Origin: Datisca glomerata
Lineage: Eukaryota > Streptophyta > Magnoliopsida > Cucurbitales > Datiscaceae
Direction: 5' to 3'
Length of the DNA stretch: 64,000 bases
Assembly: GCA_003255025.1 (NCBI GenBank)
Contig: QANY01013423.1
Span: 2,159,779-2,223,778 of the forward strand
Shown: one piece after another, positions 1-10,099 of the stretch
How positions within the stretch are numbered: position 1 is the stretch's first letter
How the letters are laid out: every line of letters starts with the position of its first letter
The notes under the pieces: model-generated
What the model was told of the DNA's origin: nothing
The model's database searches: none
The model's input: the letters and a program-made list of their open reading frames with translations, nothing else
Translations under genes and position numbers: made by a program

Positions 1-85
1 GCTATTCAATTTAGTTTCAACTCCCCACTTAAAATCTGTCATTTCCAGTAAATACTATTGGTGGCAGTAAAGGAAGAGTACTCAC

Positions 86-271
86 CAAAGGACAGAGGTA
101 AAATAAAGGGCCAGAAGTTTCACTGGGCCAATGGCCGTCGCTGGCCTGTATTGCTGAAAAGAAATGGGCAGCCCTCCTCATGGCATCTGATGCCTTTTCA
201 TATGTGATTTCTTCACCATCTTCAATTGTTACTTTGGGTATCGTTTGTTGGAAATTTTTCTCCCTCAGTAG
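86..271 (-). CDS. Oxidosqualene cyclase, coding exon 2 (partial gene)
   Basis: Second coding exon of an oxidosqualene cyclase, the ER-associated enzyme that folds 2,3-oxidosqualene into a triterpene or sterol skeleton. It is preceded by an acceptor AG at 273-272 and followed by a donor GTGAGT at 85-80. Its 186 bases give 62 codons in phase 0, starting [14 protein letters not shown] and including [20 protein letters not shown] and the family signature around [18 protein letters not shown]. These fit residues about 69-130 of plant triterpene cyclases. The catalytic DCTAE motif and most QW repeats would lie in later exons beyond the left edge. Exon 1 joins without a frame change, so nothing here suggests a pseudogene. 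By family knowledge the N-terminus resembles beta-amyrin, lupeol or multiflorenol-type synthases more than cycloartenol synthase, but the product cannot be decided from two exons. Confidence 0.93.
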
Positions 272-2333
272 CTACACCCAACAATTTTGAAATGGATCTT
301 CTATTCGTTAGCAGCATCCATATATACATATCCATATAATATATATTCTCTACCAATTATGTTATTAAGTAATTGCAAACGATAGGCTTTTGAATACATT
401 GCAAACTCGATTCATTTCTAATTGGGGTAAACTACATTTCACACTATATTATAGTTTGTGCTTGTTCTTAATTTGGTCCCTAATTTTGATTTTGTTTATT
501 TTAGTTCATAACTTAGAATAATTTGTGATTAATACCATTTGCAACATTCAATAACTACTTCATTTAACTACTACAATGAATCAAGTTTGCAATGTATAAT
601 GTCAACACCTATGTAAAATCATTGGATGTAAATAAAACTCAAAATTTTAAAGAGAAAATGTGATATGAAGGATTTGGATTGTCTGCAGTTAGTTCTTAAC
701 TGTAGAAACTAAAGTTTAATAAATTTGGATCATCTTATCTGACATATACGATTTAGATCAGATGAACTTTTACTTAAAGAAAAATAATTTTTTAAAATTT
801 TTTTTAACATTTAATCTCAAACACAAACACTGAAGTTCCAACTGCAGAGGGGTCCCCATCCCAGTATTTACTTGCAAGACTAAGCGTAGAGGTAGGTAGG
901 ATTGTTTCTTGGAATTAGAAAAGGGAATTGCACGTTGTGTCAAAGAAGCAAAATATTTGTTCTGATTGTAAGACACCTAATTGAGTTGCTGTTGTCCTTA
1001 ATTATAATCGGCAGCCACGTTCCCTCAGCAAATAATTATTTATTTTTTATGAATAATTTTGAGATCTCATCCATTCCTGACTCTATATCTATACGTAATG
1101 ATCAGGTTACTTCCTTTAATTATCAAAACAATAGAATATTACCAGAAGTAACATGTTGACTTATCTCACCAACTTTTTGTCTCTTCCGTCTGCACGTTTC
1201 ACACTCTTCTACCTCACTTCGAAATTCTATATTTTTTAAGGCTTTTAATTAAGAGCTTGGAATCAAGTTTATATATATATAACTTTATACGATGCCTCAA
1301 GGGTAACAAATTTTAATAGGATTAAACTAATTTCTAAGTTTACTAAATATATAAAGAATGATGGCCATGTTGAGTTGCTATTATATGATTCATGCACTGA
1401 GTTGTTTAAAAAATTTAGCTAAAATTATTATTTTTCTTTATACATTATTTATTATGCGTTATGTCATATCTCACACATTAAAAAAATCATTATGTCAATG
1501 AATGATACTACATAGCATTTTTATTAGTTAGATGAGTGATATTTCGGTTCCACAAAATGACGAAATAAAGAAAGTAGAGTATATTGGTTTTTTTAATCTC
1601 ATTTGATAATTAAGATTATACTCTTGTATTCAATTTATTTTCTTTCATTTTTGACAAATTAGAGGAATGAGAAGAAAACAAATTTGGACCTCTTAATTTG
1701 TACGAAGAGGTTTGTCTATTATGTTATGCTATTAACTATCTTTTACATATTCAATTCGAGAATACTATTTTGTCCCTATCTAACAAGCTGAAAGTATAGT
1801 AAAATATATTAATTGCACAAGGTAGTAACATATATAGTTAGTTGATATATCACTAGTGCTAGCGAGATTTGTCATCAACCTAATTCGCTCCCTCTATTTT
1901 GAAGTCAAAATGCTTGACAGTGGCAATTATAATACAACAACAAAACAAAAGAGTTTTAATAAATAATTAATTTTCTTTTATCAAACTATATTATAAATTT
2001 TAAGTGGAGTAAGCGAATATAACTTGAATTCACGATTTTTAATGTATTGGTGAGAAGCTTAATCAACTGCGTCAACACAATTAAATAATTATATTTTTTC
2101 TTCATCAATCTTATGGCTCTAATTTGATGCCGGTTGACTAAAACCTGATCAACCATATATGTAGCTAGCCTAACTCAAATGAAGAGATCAGTTGCTTGCT
2201 AAGAAAATGGTAAGGAGTGGGAGGAAAGAAGGGAGAAATTAGAATTAAGTAGCTAGGTTGCAATTGGTAGAATATGTATGAAAATAAAGAATATGTAGGA
2301 AGCTAAAGGAAGGAAAAATGAAGAAATAAATAC
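272..2333 (-). other. Intron 1 of the oxidosqualene cyclase gene
   Basis: This 2,062-bp intron is bounded by a donor GTATTT at 2333-2328 and an acceptor ending TTGGGTGTAG at 273-272. It is very AT-rich, with no recognisable transposon protein and no convincing reading frame. The short open frames seen in it have no family features. Confidence 0.85.
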
Positions 2334-2537
2334 CTGCATCCGCCAAAGGAGGTCAGCGCTGGGGAAGCCCTTCTGACGTACGTTGTTAGTAAAATTATTG
2401 CGAGCCTCTTCTACTTCGGCTCTCTCTTCAGGAGTACCAGCATCAGGATCGAATTCCCAAATTTGCCTACCAACGAAGTTGTTCATACTGTATATGTATG
2501 GGTCGTTCCCACCATCTGCAACCTTAAGCCTCCACAT
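2334..2537 (-). CDS. Oxidosqualene cyclase, coding exon 1 with start codon
   Basis: First coding exon, 204 bases or 68 codons, phase 0 at the donor. It begins [17 protein letters not shown], the standard N-terminus of plant oxidosqualene cyclases. It contains [20 protein letters not shown] and ends SADLLWRMQ, where the first intron of this family usually falls. The ATG at 2537 is chosen because the family almost always starts MWRLK or MWKLK. Splicing to the exon at 271-86 restores LLWRMQ-LLREKNF, a continuous family motif. The full protein would be about 750-770 residues, so roughly 130 are visible. The gene lies alone here; 5' truncated copia DNA begins about 2.6 kb upstream. Plant triterpene cyclases are sometimes found in metabolic clusters, but no P450 or acyltransferase is recognisable in this window. 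Confidence 0.95.
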
Positions 2538-3040
2538 TCTTCCTGATCAACTCTCTCTGTTGTCTTTTTTTTTGTCAAAGAACTCTCTCTGTTTTGTTGG
2601 ATATATAATTTAGTGTACGTTGTTTGTTCTTCTTCCTCCCTGTTTCACATGCATAAACATACAATTAAAAGATTGTTGGCACGTACGCAAAAAATATGTA
2701 CATATTTATATATCTGAATTCTAGAAAATAGGTAGTGAATGTTGTGTTTGTGAGTGTGTTAGGCATGTTTGACGGGTTAGTTTCACCATTCACAATTAAT
2801 GAATCGAATACAGATTATAATATAGACTAGTAATTAATGTAAACACACTTGTTTAAATCCCAAATCTCTATGAAAATTCTCCACACACAAAAGATCATCA
2901 GTTTAGTTAATTAGAGGAGTTTTTCAATTGGATCATAGAAATTAAGAGAGAGACAGAGAGAGAGATCAGTACGTACTTAACGGCAGGCTACGCCTTCACC
3001 CTTATTTAGGTGTCGGGGAGAGTTTAAGATTTATAATGTA
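2538..3040 (-). other. Cyclase 5' leader with candidate leader intron
   Basis: This lies between the TATA box and the start codon. A candidate leader intron runs from a donor GTACGT at 2976-2971 to an acceptor GTGAAACAG ending at 2640. Splicing it would remove several upstream ATGs and leave a short GA-rich leader (GAGAGAG motifs near 2540-2590 and 2945-2965). The intron is inferred from splice signals only. Confidence 0.4.
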
Positions 3041-3066
3041 GACTCCCTTTCCTCTCTTCCTCCTCC

Positions 3067-3073
3067 TTATATA
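3067..3073 (-). promoter_or_regulatory. Probable TATA box of the cyclase gene
   Basis: TATATAA in the minus-strand context CTCTATATAAGGAGG lies about 530 bp upstream of the ATG. It is a good match to plant TATA boxes and is followed at the right distance by a CT/GA-rich start region. The long spacing to the ATG fits a leader intron. Confidence 0.55.
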
Positions 3074-3178
3074 GAGTGTTGCTAGCTAGAGAGAGAAAAA
3101 AAAATACCAACGAACCCACCCCAGTCCCCACCACTCTATCAACGAATCATTCTTTGACCAATCCATATTCTATTCTAC

Positions 3179-3355
3179 ATCTCTCTCTCTCTCTCTCTCT
3201 CCCTCTCTCTCTCTCCCTCTCTCCCTCTCTCCCTCTCTCCCTCTCTCTCTCCCTCCCTCCCTCCCTCTCTCTCTCTNNNNNNNNNNNNNNNNNNNNNNNN
3301 NNNNNNNNNNNNNNNNNNNNNNNNNNNNNNNTCTCTCTCTCTCTCTCTCTCTCTC
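3179..3355. repeat. (CT)n/(GA)n microsatellite with assembly gap
   Basis: This is a nearly pure CT tract with CCCT interruptions. A run of 55 N (3277-3331) replaces its centre, so true length is unknown. It lies about 110-280 bp upstream of the cyclase TATA box. GA-repeat tracts near plant promoters can bind BBR/BPC-type factors, but a role here is only inference. Open frames reading SLSLS or ERERE are artefacts of the repeat. Confidence 0.97.
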
Positions 3356-4150
3356 CCCTCATTGCCTTTTTCTTACTAGCAAATTCTGATCTCTTGCTCA
3401 TACTTTGAATTCTTCACTCTCTTTTTTATTCTCTCACACTAATGTTGACCGCACCATAAATTAATATGAGTCAAATCTTTGTTGTTCCCAATCTCTTACC
3501 TTGTCAACCCATCAATTTCTATCCCACCAACTGTTTGTACGTAAATCATGTTTAGGAAATTCGATCGAACTAATTTAATTTTTACCTGCGTTATTTTTTT
3601 AAATTGTAGCTAGTCAGAGAGATCACATACACACTAGCTTTAACAAATAAATACATATTTCCCTTCAAAACAGGTGTGTTGTCACATGACAAGGATATGG
3701 GTAATTTACATTATACTTAATTAATTTTAACTTTCTCACTAAACGAACACAATGATGTTAGAGATTCATATAACATAATGAATTGGCATTAAGGAAAAGA
3801 AAAAGATTCTTCAAGAGGTAATAATTATCACATCGACCGTTTCCACTTGGTCGATCGTCATATATTTAATTAATTAACTAACTAGCTTTTTCCACAATGA
3901 GTTTTTTAGCAATAAATAACAATGAAGTTGAGGTGGTCAACAAATGAATGAAATATAAAGCTTTATTTTAGATTACTTGGTTTTGTATATTCTTCAATAT
4001 CTTACATGATCATTAATAAAAACTGTTTTTATAATAAATAATTTATAATTTATAGGATCATACGATGATCAATTTGATTCACAATACCTTTTCACTCATT
4101 GTAACTAGCTAGAGAACTATAACGTGTTCAGTATATAAGTATATATTATA

Positions 4151-4211
4151 CATGGGTACATACACTTATTTACATATATATGCATGGGTACATACACTTA
4201 TTTACATATAT
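4151..4211. repeat. Two-copy 32-bp tandem duplication
   Basis: CATGGGTACATACACTTATT followed by TACATATATA occurs twice back to back, at 4151-4182 and 4183-4211, with almost no divergence. This implies a recent slippage duplication. Confidence 0.85.
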
Positions 4212-4732
4212 TATACAGAACTATAATGTTTTAATTTGTAATTAAGACATCTTCAAGCTAGTTTTCAAACCCACTTCACAATAAACATATATATTGATAT
4301 ATTTTGCATATTACGAAAAGCCAAAATAAATCTTCTGAATTAAATTTATTTTTAGAAAATGGTTTGGTAGGTAATTTATCAGTTTATATGATGCTGATGC
4401 GTGTTATAAAAGTATATGGTAGAAAAATATTGATGCGTGTTATAAAAATAAATTGTAGAAAAATATTGATGAAGCAAAAAAAAAATTCGCATGTTAATGT
4501 AAAAAAAAATACAAATCTGATTAATTAAAAGTAAACAAGCCGGCTGCCAGGTCAGAACAATACATGAGGGAGTTGTGTCAAATGAGAATATTTATTGGTA
4601 GAAATTAAAGTTTGAAGAATATATAAATGACAGCAATTAATTAATTAAGAAAGATTGAACGAATCAAATCAACTCAAATAAGAGAGCTTACGTAAAAGCA
4701 CTCCAAGTTTGATTAATTTTGAAGTTGGCGAT

Positions 4733-4800
4733 TAGTGGACTGCGCTATTTCCGGTGAGGGGCACCGGCAGGCAATGCTGGCTTAGTCTACAAGTCCACTA
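4733..4800. other. Compact palindromic element, 9-bp closing stem
   Basis: TAGTGGACT at 4733-4741 pairs perfectly with AGTCCACTA at 4792-4800. Inside is a perfect hairpin, CCGGTG-AGGGG-CACCGG (4751-4767), and a weaker GGC/GCC-rich arm around 4768-4781. At 68 bases it is tRNA-sized but has no recognisable A or B box. It could be a tiny inverted-repeat element or a structured transcript. It is GC-rich within very AT-rich surroundings. Confidence 0.4.
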
Positions 4801-5406
4801 TATATACATATAGTTTTTCTTAATAAAATAAAGAAACATACAGAACTGAAGCCTGTTTTTCTCCCTTATAAAAGAATTCCGTTTTTCCCCAACCCATGTG
4901 GCACGAGCTACACGAGCAACTCAAAAAAATATTACTTACACTGATTACTATACTTTTTTGTCTTAATTAATGGGATTTGCTTTTGGTACTTTTGGATGGT
5001 GGTTTTAAGTCCAATATCTTTCTTTTTTCGTTTCCTTTCTTTCCATTCGGCTAGATGGAACATTAAAGTGTCTTGAACTTGTTGTAACAAATGAAAAAGA
5101 AGAAAAAGTGATGACTCCCAAAATATGAACAATGGATAACACAAGACGGCCCCAATGGCCCTTATCAATGTCACCCTCACTCTAATGGCCCTCACGCATT
5201 CTATGTTGCACAAACGAATCAATTCGGCAAATGTGTACAATTTAACAGAGGTAAAGGTAGAACAAACATAGGAGGTGAAGTATATTTCAAGGCAGAGAAA
5301 ATAATCAAAGAGGAAGAAGATTTTTGCCCTCAATTCTTGGTAATTCTCCTGTAGGCAATGAACAGTTCAGTAATAGTGAGAATGTGGGTACAAGAATCAA
5401 CTACCA

Positions 5407-7770
5407 GTGCAATTGATTGCTCTCATAGATTCTGGCTACAACACTCATATTACACCAGACATCAACAACCCCTTCCACTCCTCTGAATATCATGGTGATC
5501 ACTACGTAGCAGTGGGAAATGGACACACTCTCCCTATAACTCATTCTGGTTTAGGTTCTTTAATTACCATGTCAAACTCTTTTAACATGTCTAGAATCCT
5601 TTGTGTTCCAAAAATCTCCTCTAATCGATTATCAGTATATCAATTCTTCCTTGACAATGAATGCATCTTTATTTTTTATGTAAATTTCTTTGTTATCTAG
5701 GACGAAACCAAGCGTACAATCCTATCTTAAGGACTGGGTGAAAATGGATTGTATCCAATCCCTTCCACCATCTTAGGCATATTATTTTTCATGAAAACAA
5801 ATTCGCAAACTAGTAAGACTGTTGGTGCATCACATACATCCATCTTAAAACAACATGATGACACTTACTTTATTTCTTCTTTTTTGCCTTCTTCAAATTT
5901 GAACACATTTGTAAGTAGTGAAAACCTGATACACATGCCTCTAGCTACTCTTCATTTACTGATGTTTCTTTTAGCATAAAATGCTCTCCTACTCAAATCA
6001 CAATTTCCCCTACCACAGATCAAACACACGACTCCCCTGTAAAATTATCAATTAGTGCAGAATCTAATCCCTTACCTAACAATAATAGAATGACACATTC
6101 ATTTCCGGATATCTCCAATTCCTTAATCATAGACTTGAATCTACCTCAAACACCTACTATCAATGATCCTACTTCTACCTTAGCTTCACCATTAAACCAA
6201 CATCCTATGAAAACTAGGTCTAATGCATGAATAAAAAAAGCCTTTCAAATCTCAACTCACTTAAGTTCACCTTCTCTTGAACCAACCATGCACTCTACAG
6301 CTTTAAAAGTCCACAATGGACTAAACCATATACTCTACAACTTTATAGTTGGTTATAAATTGGTTTACATGCTAGACTATAACCTTAATGGCTCTGTTAC
6401 AAGGCACAAAGCCAGACTTATAGTCAAGGGATACCATTAAGAGGCTGGACTTGATTATGAAGAAACATTCATCCATGTAGTGAAACAACCAACAATAAGA
6501 GTATTTTTATCTTTCACAGCTCATTTTAGGTGAAGTTTAAGGCAATTGGATATCAAAAATGCATTCTCACATGGTTTTCTTCAAAAAGAAGTGTATATGA
6601 GCCAACCCCCCGGTTATGTAAGTAATAGCTTTCCAAATTATGTTTGCAAATTCAACAAGTCACTATATATATTAAATCAGGCCCCAAGAGTCTGGTTTGA
6701 CAAGTTTACAACACACTTGGCCACCTTAGGATTCTTAGCATCTTTATCTTATCCATCTCTATTTGTAAGAACAATTGGCACTTAAGTTACCTGCCTTTTG
6801 TTATATGTAGGTGATATAGTTCTTATTGGAACTGACTCTTCTTACTAAGAGTAACTCATTCTAGTATTGCAACAAGAATTTGACGTGAGAGACGTAGGAC
6901 AATTAAAGTACTTCTTGGGGCTTGAAGTTCATTATGCTAATCAAGGTATCTTTGTAAACCAACAGAAATATGCTCAAGACATTCTTCTTAAAGCTAATAT
7001 GAGTTTAGCAAAGCCTGGTAGCCCGCTCGGCCAAACCATTGTTCTCTTCTTACAATGGATCACATTTATCTGATATTACTCTATACAAAAGCTCAATAGG
7101 TGCACTTCAATATCTTACATTTACTAGGTTAAATACTGCATTGCTGTGAATAAGGTCTGCCAATTCGTGCATGTATCCACAAGAACACACTTTGCTGCTA
7201 TCAAAAGAATATTAAAGATATGTCTTTGGTACTTTGAGCAATGGTATATGGTTCATGCCTGGTACATGCATTCATAGATATTGATTATGTAGGAGGTCCT
7301 TCAAATGGAAGGTTTACTATTGGACTTGTTGTGTTCCTTGGTTCAAATCATGTTTCATGGTGCGCTAAGAAGCAACCAATAGTGGAGATGTCCTCAATAG
7401 AAGCCGAGAGTACAAAGCTTTGGCTAGCACTGTTGCAGAACTTACTTAGTTAAGACAATTGTTTTGTGATCTGCATATGTATCTCAAAACACCACATATT
7501 CTTTGGTGTGATAACAACTCAGCTATAGCCTTAGCCTCAAATCTAATTTTCCATGTAAGGACAAAGCATGTAGAAATTGACCATCACTTTGTGAGAGAAA
7601 GAGTTGTGAATAATGATCTCTTACTCTGTCATGTCAACACTGAATTCCAACTTGCGAACATGTTCACCAAACCTCTCTCAACTCCTAGATTTCTCTCTCT
7701 TAAATGCAAACTCATGCCATCTCCAGAGTATATGGGTTTGAGGGGAATGTTAAGAGTATTAGATAGATAA
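5407..7770 (+). pseudogene. Copia-1 gag-pol pseudogene (PR, RT, RNase H)
   Basis: The protease active-site segment LIDSGYNTHITPD lies at 5407-5460. It is followed by a short GAG-pre-integrase tail near 5735; most of integrase is missing. Low-complexity Ser/Pro/Thr linker follows (5950-6300). The reverse transcriptase starts near 6395 (ARLIVKGY) and includes LDIKNAFSHGFLQKEVYMSQ (6547-6606). The catalytic YVDD reads YVGD (about 6803). RNase H appears as SWCAKKQP and WCDNNSAIAL, ending with MFTKPLS near 7680. Stop codons (6226-6228, 6437-6439, 6528-6530, 6782-6784, 7070-7072, 7451-7453) and frame changes exclude function. By family these are cytoplasmic enzymes that copy element RNA inside virus-like particles. 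Confidence 0.9.
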
Positions 7771-8095
7771 ATAAGCTTATATTAATTGTCATAAGCTTGG
7801 CATTGTACTATTACTATTCTTAGCTATATTGTACCTTCATTAAGTTGTATTAGTTATACTCAGTTAATGATATTATTTTCTAACTGTCTTAATCAGTTAC
7901 TACTCAACTGATATCACAATGATTGCAAGGGAAATGATATGCTTAATGAAGGTCAATCAAGGGTATCATCTTGAAGCCCTTTTCTTCTTCTTGCTGTAAT
8001 CTTTTTTTACATCTCTTCTTCTTCCGTCCTTCTCTTCTTTCCTTCCCTGTTCGCTTCACTATTTATCAGTTAGTCTCAACTCTGATATTTCTACA
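7748..8095 (+). repeat. 3' LTR of Copia-1
   Basis: A 348-bp terminal repeat beginning TGTTAAGAGTATTAG directly after the polypurine tract and ending TTTCTACA before ATAAC. It has TG...CA ends and copia-typical length. No partner LTR was found, so the ends rest on position and the TG/CA rule. Confidence 0.7.
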
Positions 8096-9855
8096 ATAAC
8101 TAGCTATTTTCCTCAACATATTCTTAAGACTCCAAACAATGAAAATATAATCTTTCATATTCTCTGATTATTTTCTTATTAACTTCTACGATGCAAACAT
8201 AACTTAATGGATTTAAAATATCTTTCCTTTGACATTTTGACAATTATTTGGGGGAGGGAACATGCCAAACGCGTACAAGAATTTATACATCAATACCCAC
8301 TTATAGCTTTAATTATTATATAGACTTGGACCAGGTTTTTTTCCTATATATTATAGATAGGCTAAGATAAAAATAGTGGCCTTTTAAGTGGCAAATAATT
8401 TGACCAGTAACGATGATAAGCACGTTGAAAGTGTGCAGTTACGTTAATGTTTAGGTAACTAAATATAACGAGACATAAATCGTAAATGGTATAAGCGTAA
8501 TATATACTTTTCTTTTGTCAAAAGTAACAAATATTTCAAATATGTTTCCTTTTGTTTTTCTTACCCTTTTCATACGTAATAGGAATTAAATTTAGGTGAA
8601 ACCTTCTCTAACAAAGATAACTTAAAGCTTTTAATTAATTTAGTGGTATGAATTAAGGAAAAAGAAGATAGCTTAAATCTTCTTCTGAATTGACAATGTT
8701 CTAATATATTAAACTCATTAGGTATAGACTTTGATAATCACGCGTTTGCATGGATAAAACGAGCGATACAATAACTTTTCGAATTTGACCTTCTCTTTTG
8801 TTTTATCTTTTTCTTTCCGCTATTTGCACGTTTAGTTAATTGTGTGTGTTGATAGTTAAAAACATATTGTTTACATATATATAATGCTTCATATTGTGAC
8901 CTTTAGAAGAGAAAAGATAACTTTTTTCCTTCACTTAATTAAATTAACTTCCCCATACATGCTAATTTTTACATATTAATATGAATATATCTAAGTACTG
9001 TGACGTAGAGAATCTAATCTAGAGATCAAGGATCCACGTTGGGTCAAGTGGGGAGCATGCACTTGCCTACTATTTGGTTTTTTTGAACTTCTTTACATTT
9101 GAAAAAACGTTTTCTATTACAAAAAGATTCATATATTAACGAATAATTTGGGTCTTCAAACATATAATACTTTCCAGTTTCTGCGAAAGTATGTACAAAT
9201 AGTATAATTTCAATCAACAGAGATACAAGAAGAGGTCGCCACGAACTCGCTTCACTTTGATTCTCAATCTGATCTACCATTAATGGTTTTGACTTGATCA
9301 AACAAATTTAGAACATATTAGTAACCAGCTGCAACAAAGATATATATGAAATCAACGTCAAAATTTGCCGTGCTCAGAACATAATCCTAAGATTATGATT
9401 AATTAATAATGGAAATAACGAAGAAAGAAAGGCGAGAGGAAAATTTGAAGGGAATTAGGAGAAAATGAATGGAAAAACAAATTGGCTACTCAATACTGAG
9501 TGATTTGATGCCCCATACAAATATGCTAAGGCTGTGCATGATATAATACTAAGACAGTTTAGATCTTGAAGGAAAGGAAACTAAAACGTAATATAATTAA
9601 GAATAAACTGTGTTTCATTTGTTAGGTTCCATCGGAAAATAGAGAGAAAAATATAGTTTTAAGTTAAACATTTGTTTATTTTAATTATCATTCTCTTTTC
9701 ATTACCTTCTCTCTTAATTTATACGAATTTCCTCTATAATTTTAATGATTCATTCCATGTAAATCAAGTTTTTTTTTCACAGGCAAGGGAAGTCGCAATT
9801 GACTAGAGGGTCGAAATTTGATAACTAAACATATTATTTCCCAATATTTTATTTT
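8096..9855. other. Gene-free host sequence
   Basis: AT-rich intergenic DNA with no recognisable gene. A minus-strand open frame at 9044-9301 shows no family motif. The last five bases, ATTTT (9851-9855), are the left copy of the target-site duplication of Copia-2; this stretch was originally continuous with 29,594 onward. Confidence 0.6.
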
Positions 9856-10095
9856 TGAAGGGGAATCTGAAATGTAGAAGTGAGGGTCTTGATCTACAAC
9901 GACCAAGAAGAGGGAAGGAAGAAAAGGAGTTATGCATCAAGAAGAGAGAACAAATAAAGGAAACACACTTTCACATTAACCACAAAAGGCAAAAAACAGA
10001 GAAAATATACAAGAGGATTACAACGGCTATAATAAGCAAAAGAGTAAACTACCCTCAAATAAAATAACTAACTAAACAACCTCTATTACTTAACA
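9856..10095 (-). repeat. 3' LTR of Copia-2
   Basis: A 240-bp LTR. On the minus strand it starts TGTTAAGTAATAGAGG just after the polypurine tract (10,096-10,106) and ends CCCCTTCA. Nearly the same sequence is found at 29,348-29,588. A lysine-rich open frame on the other strand (9855-10,067) is a shadow. Confidence 0.93.
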
Positions 10096-10099
10096 TCCC

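Larger units (their letters stand above)
3356..5129. other. Gene-free host sequence between cyclase promoter and copia element
   Basis: This is AT-rich intergenic DNA. No gene or recognisable transposon protein was found. It holds a 32-bp tandem duplication at 4151-4211, a looser duplication of about 36 bp at 4396-4475 (shared GATGCGTGTTATAAAA and GTAGAAAAATATTGATG) and a compact palindromic element at 4733-4800. Confidence 0.6.
5130..8095 (+). mobile_element. Ty1/copia element, 5'-truncated (Copia-1)
   Basis: Remnant of a copia retrotransposon running left to right: gag tail, protease, a deleted integrase, reverse transcriptase, RNase H, a polypurine tract TTTGAGGGGAA (7737-7747) and one LTR. 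No second LTR or primer binding site is visible upstream, so the 5' end is lost and its left limit is approximate. The protein remnants resemble those of the larger element at 9.9-29.6 kb, but the LTR sequences differ apart from a shared TGTTAAG start. Confidence 0.88.

Noticed and set aside
3076..3408. Open frames on both strands reading SLSLS and ERERE
   Set aside because: Direct translation of the CT/GA microsatellite and N gap.
4733..4800. tRNA gene
   Set aside because: Right length and stem size but no A or B box, no proper anticodon arm and no conserved T-loop.
4932..5333. 133-codon minus-strand open frame
   Set aside because: Overlaps antisense gag remnant of Copia-1 (NGPYQCHPHSNGPHAFYVAQ on the plus strand); no domain of its own.
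9044..9301. 85-codon minus-strand open frame with a hydrophobic stretch
   Set aside because: No family motif, no neighbouring exon with matching splice sites; expected by chance.
9855..10067. Lys/Arg-rich plus-strand open frame
   Set aside because: Lies entirely within the 3' LTR of Copia-2, opposite to the element's direction.
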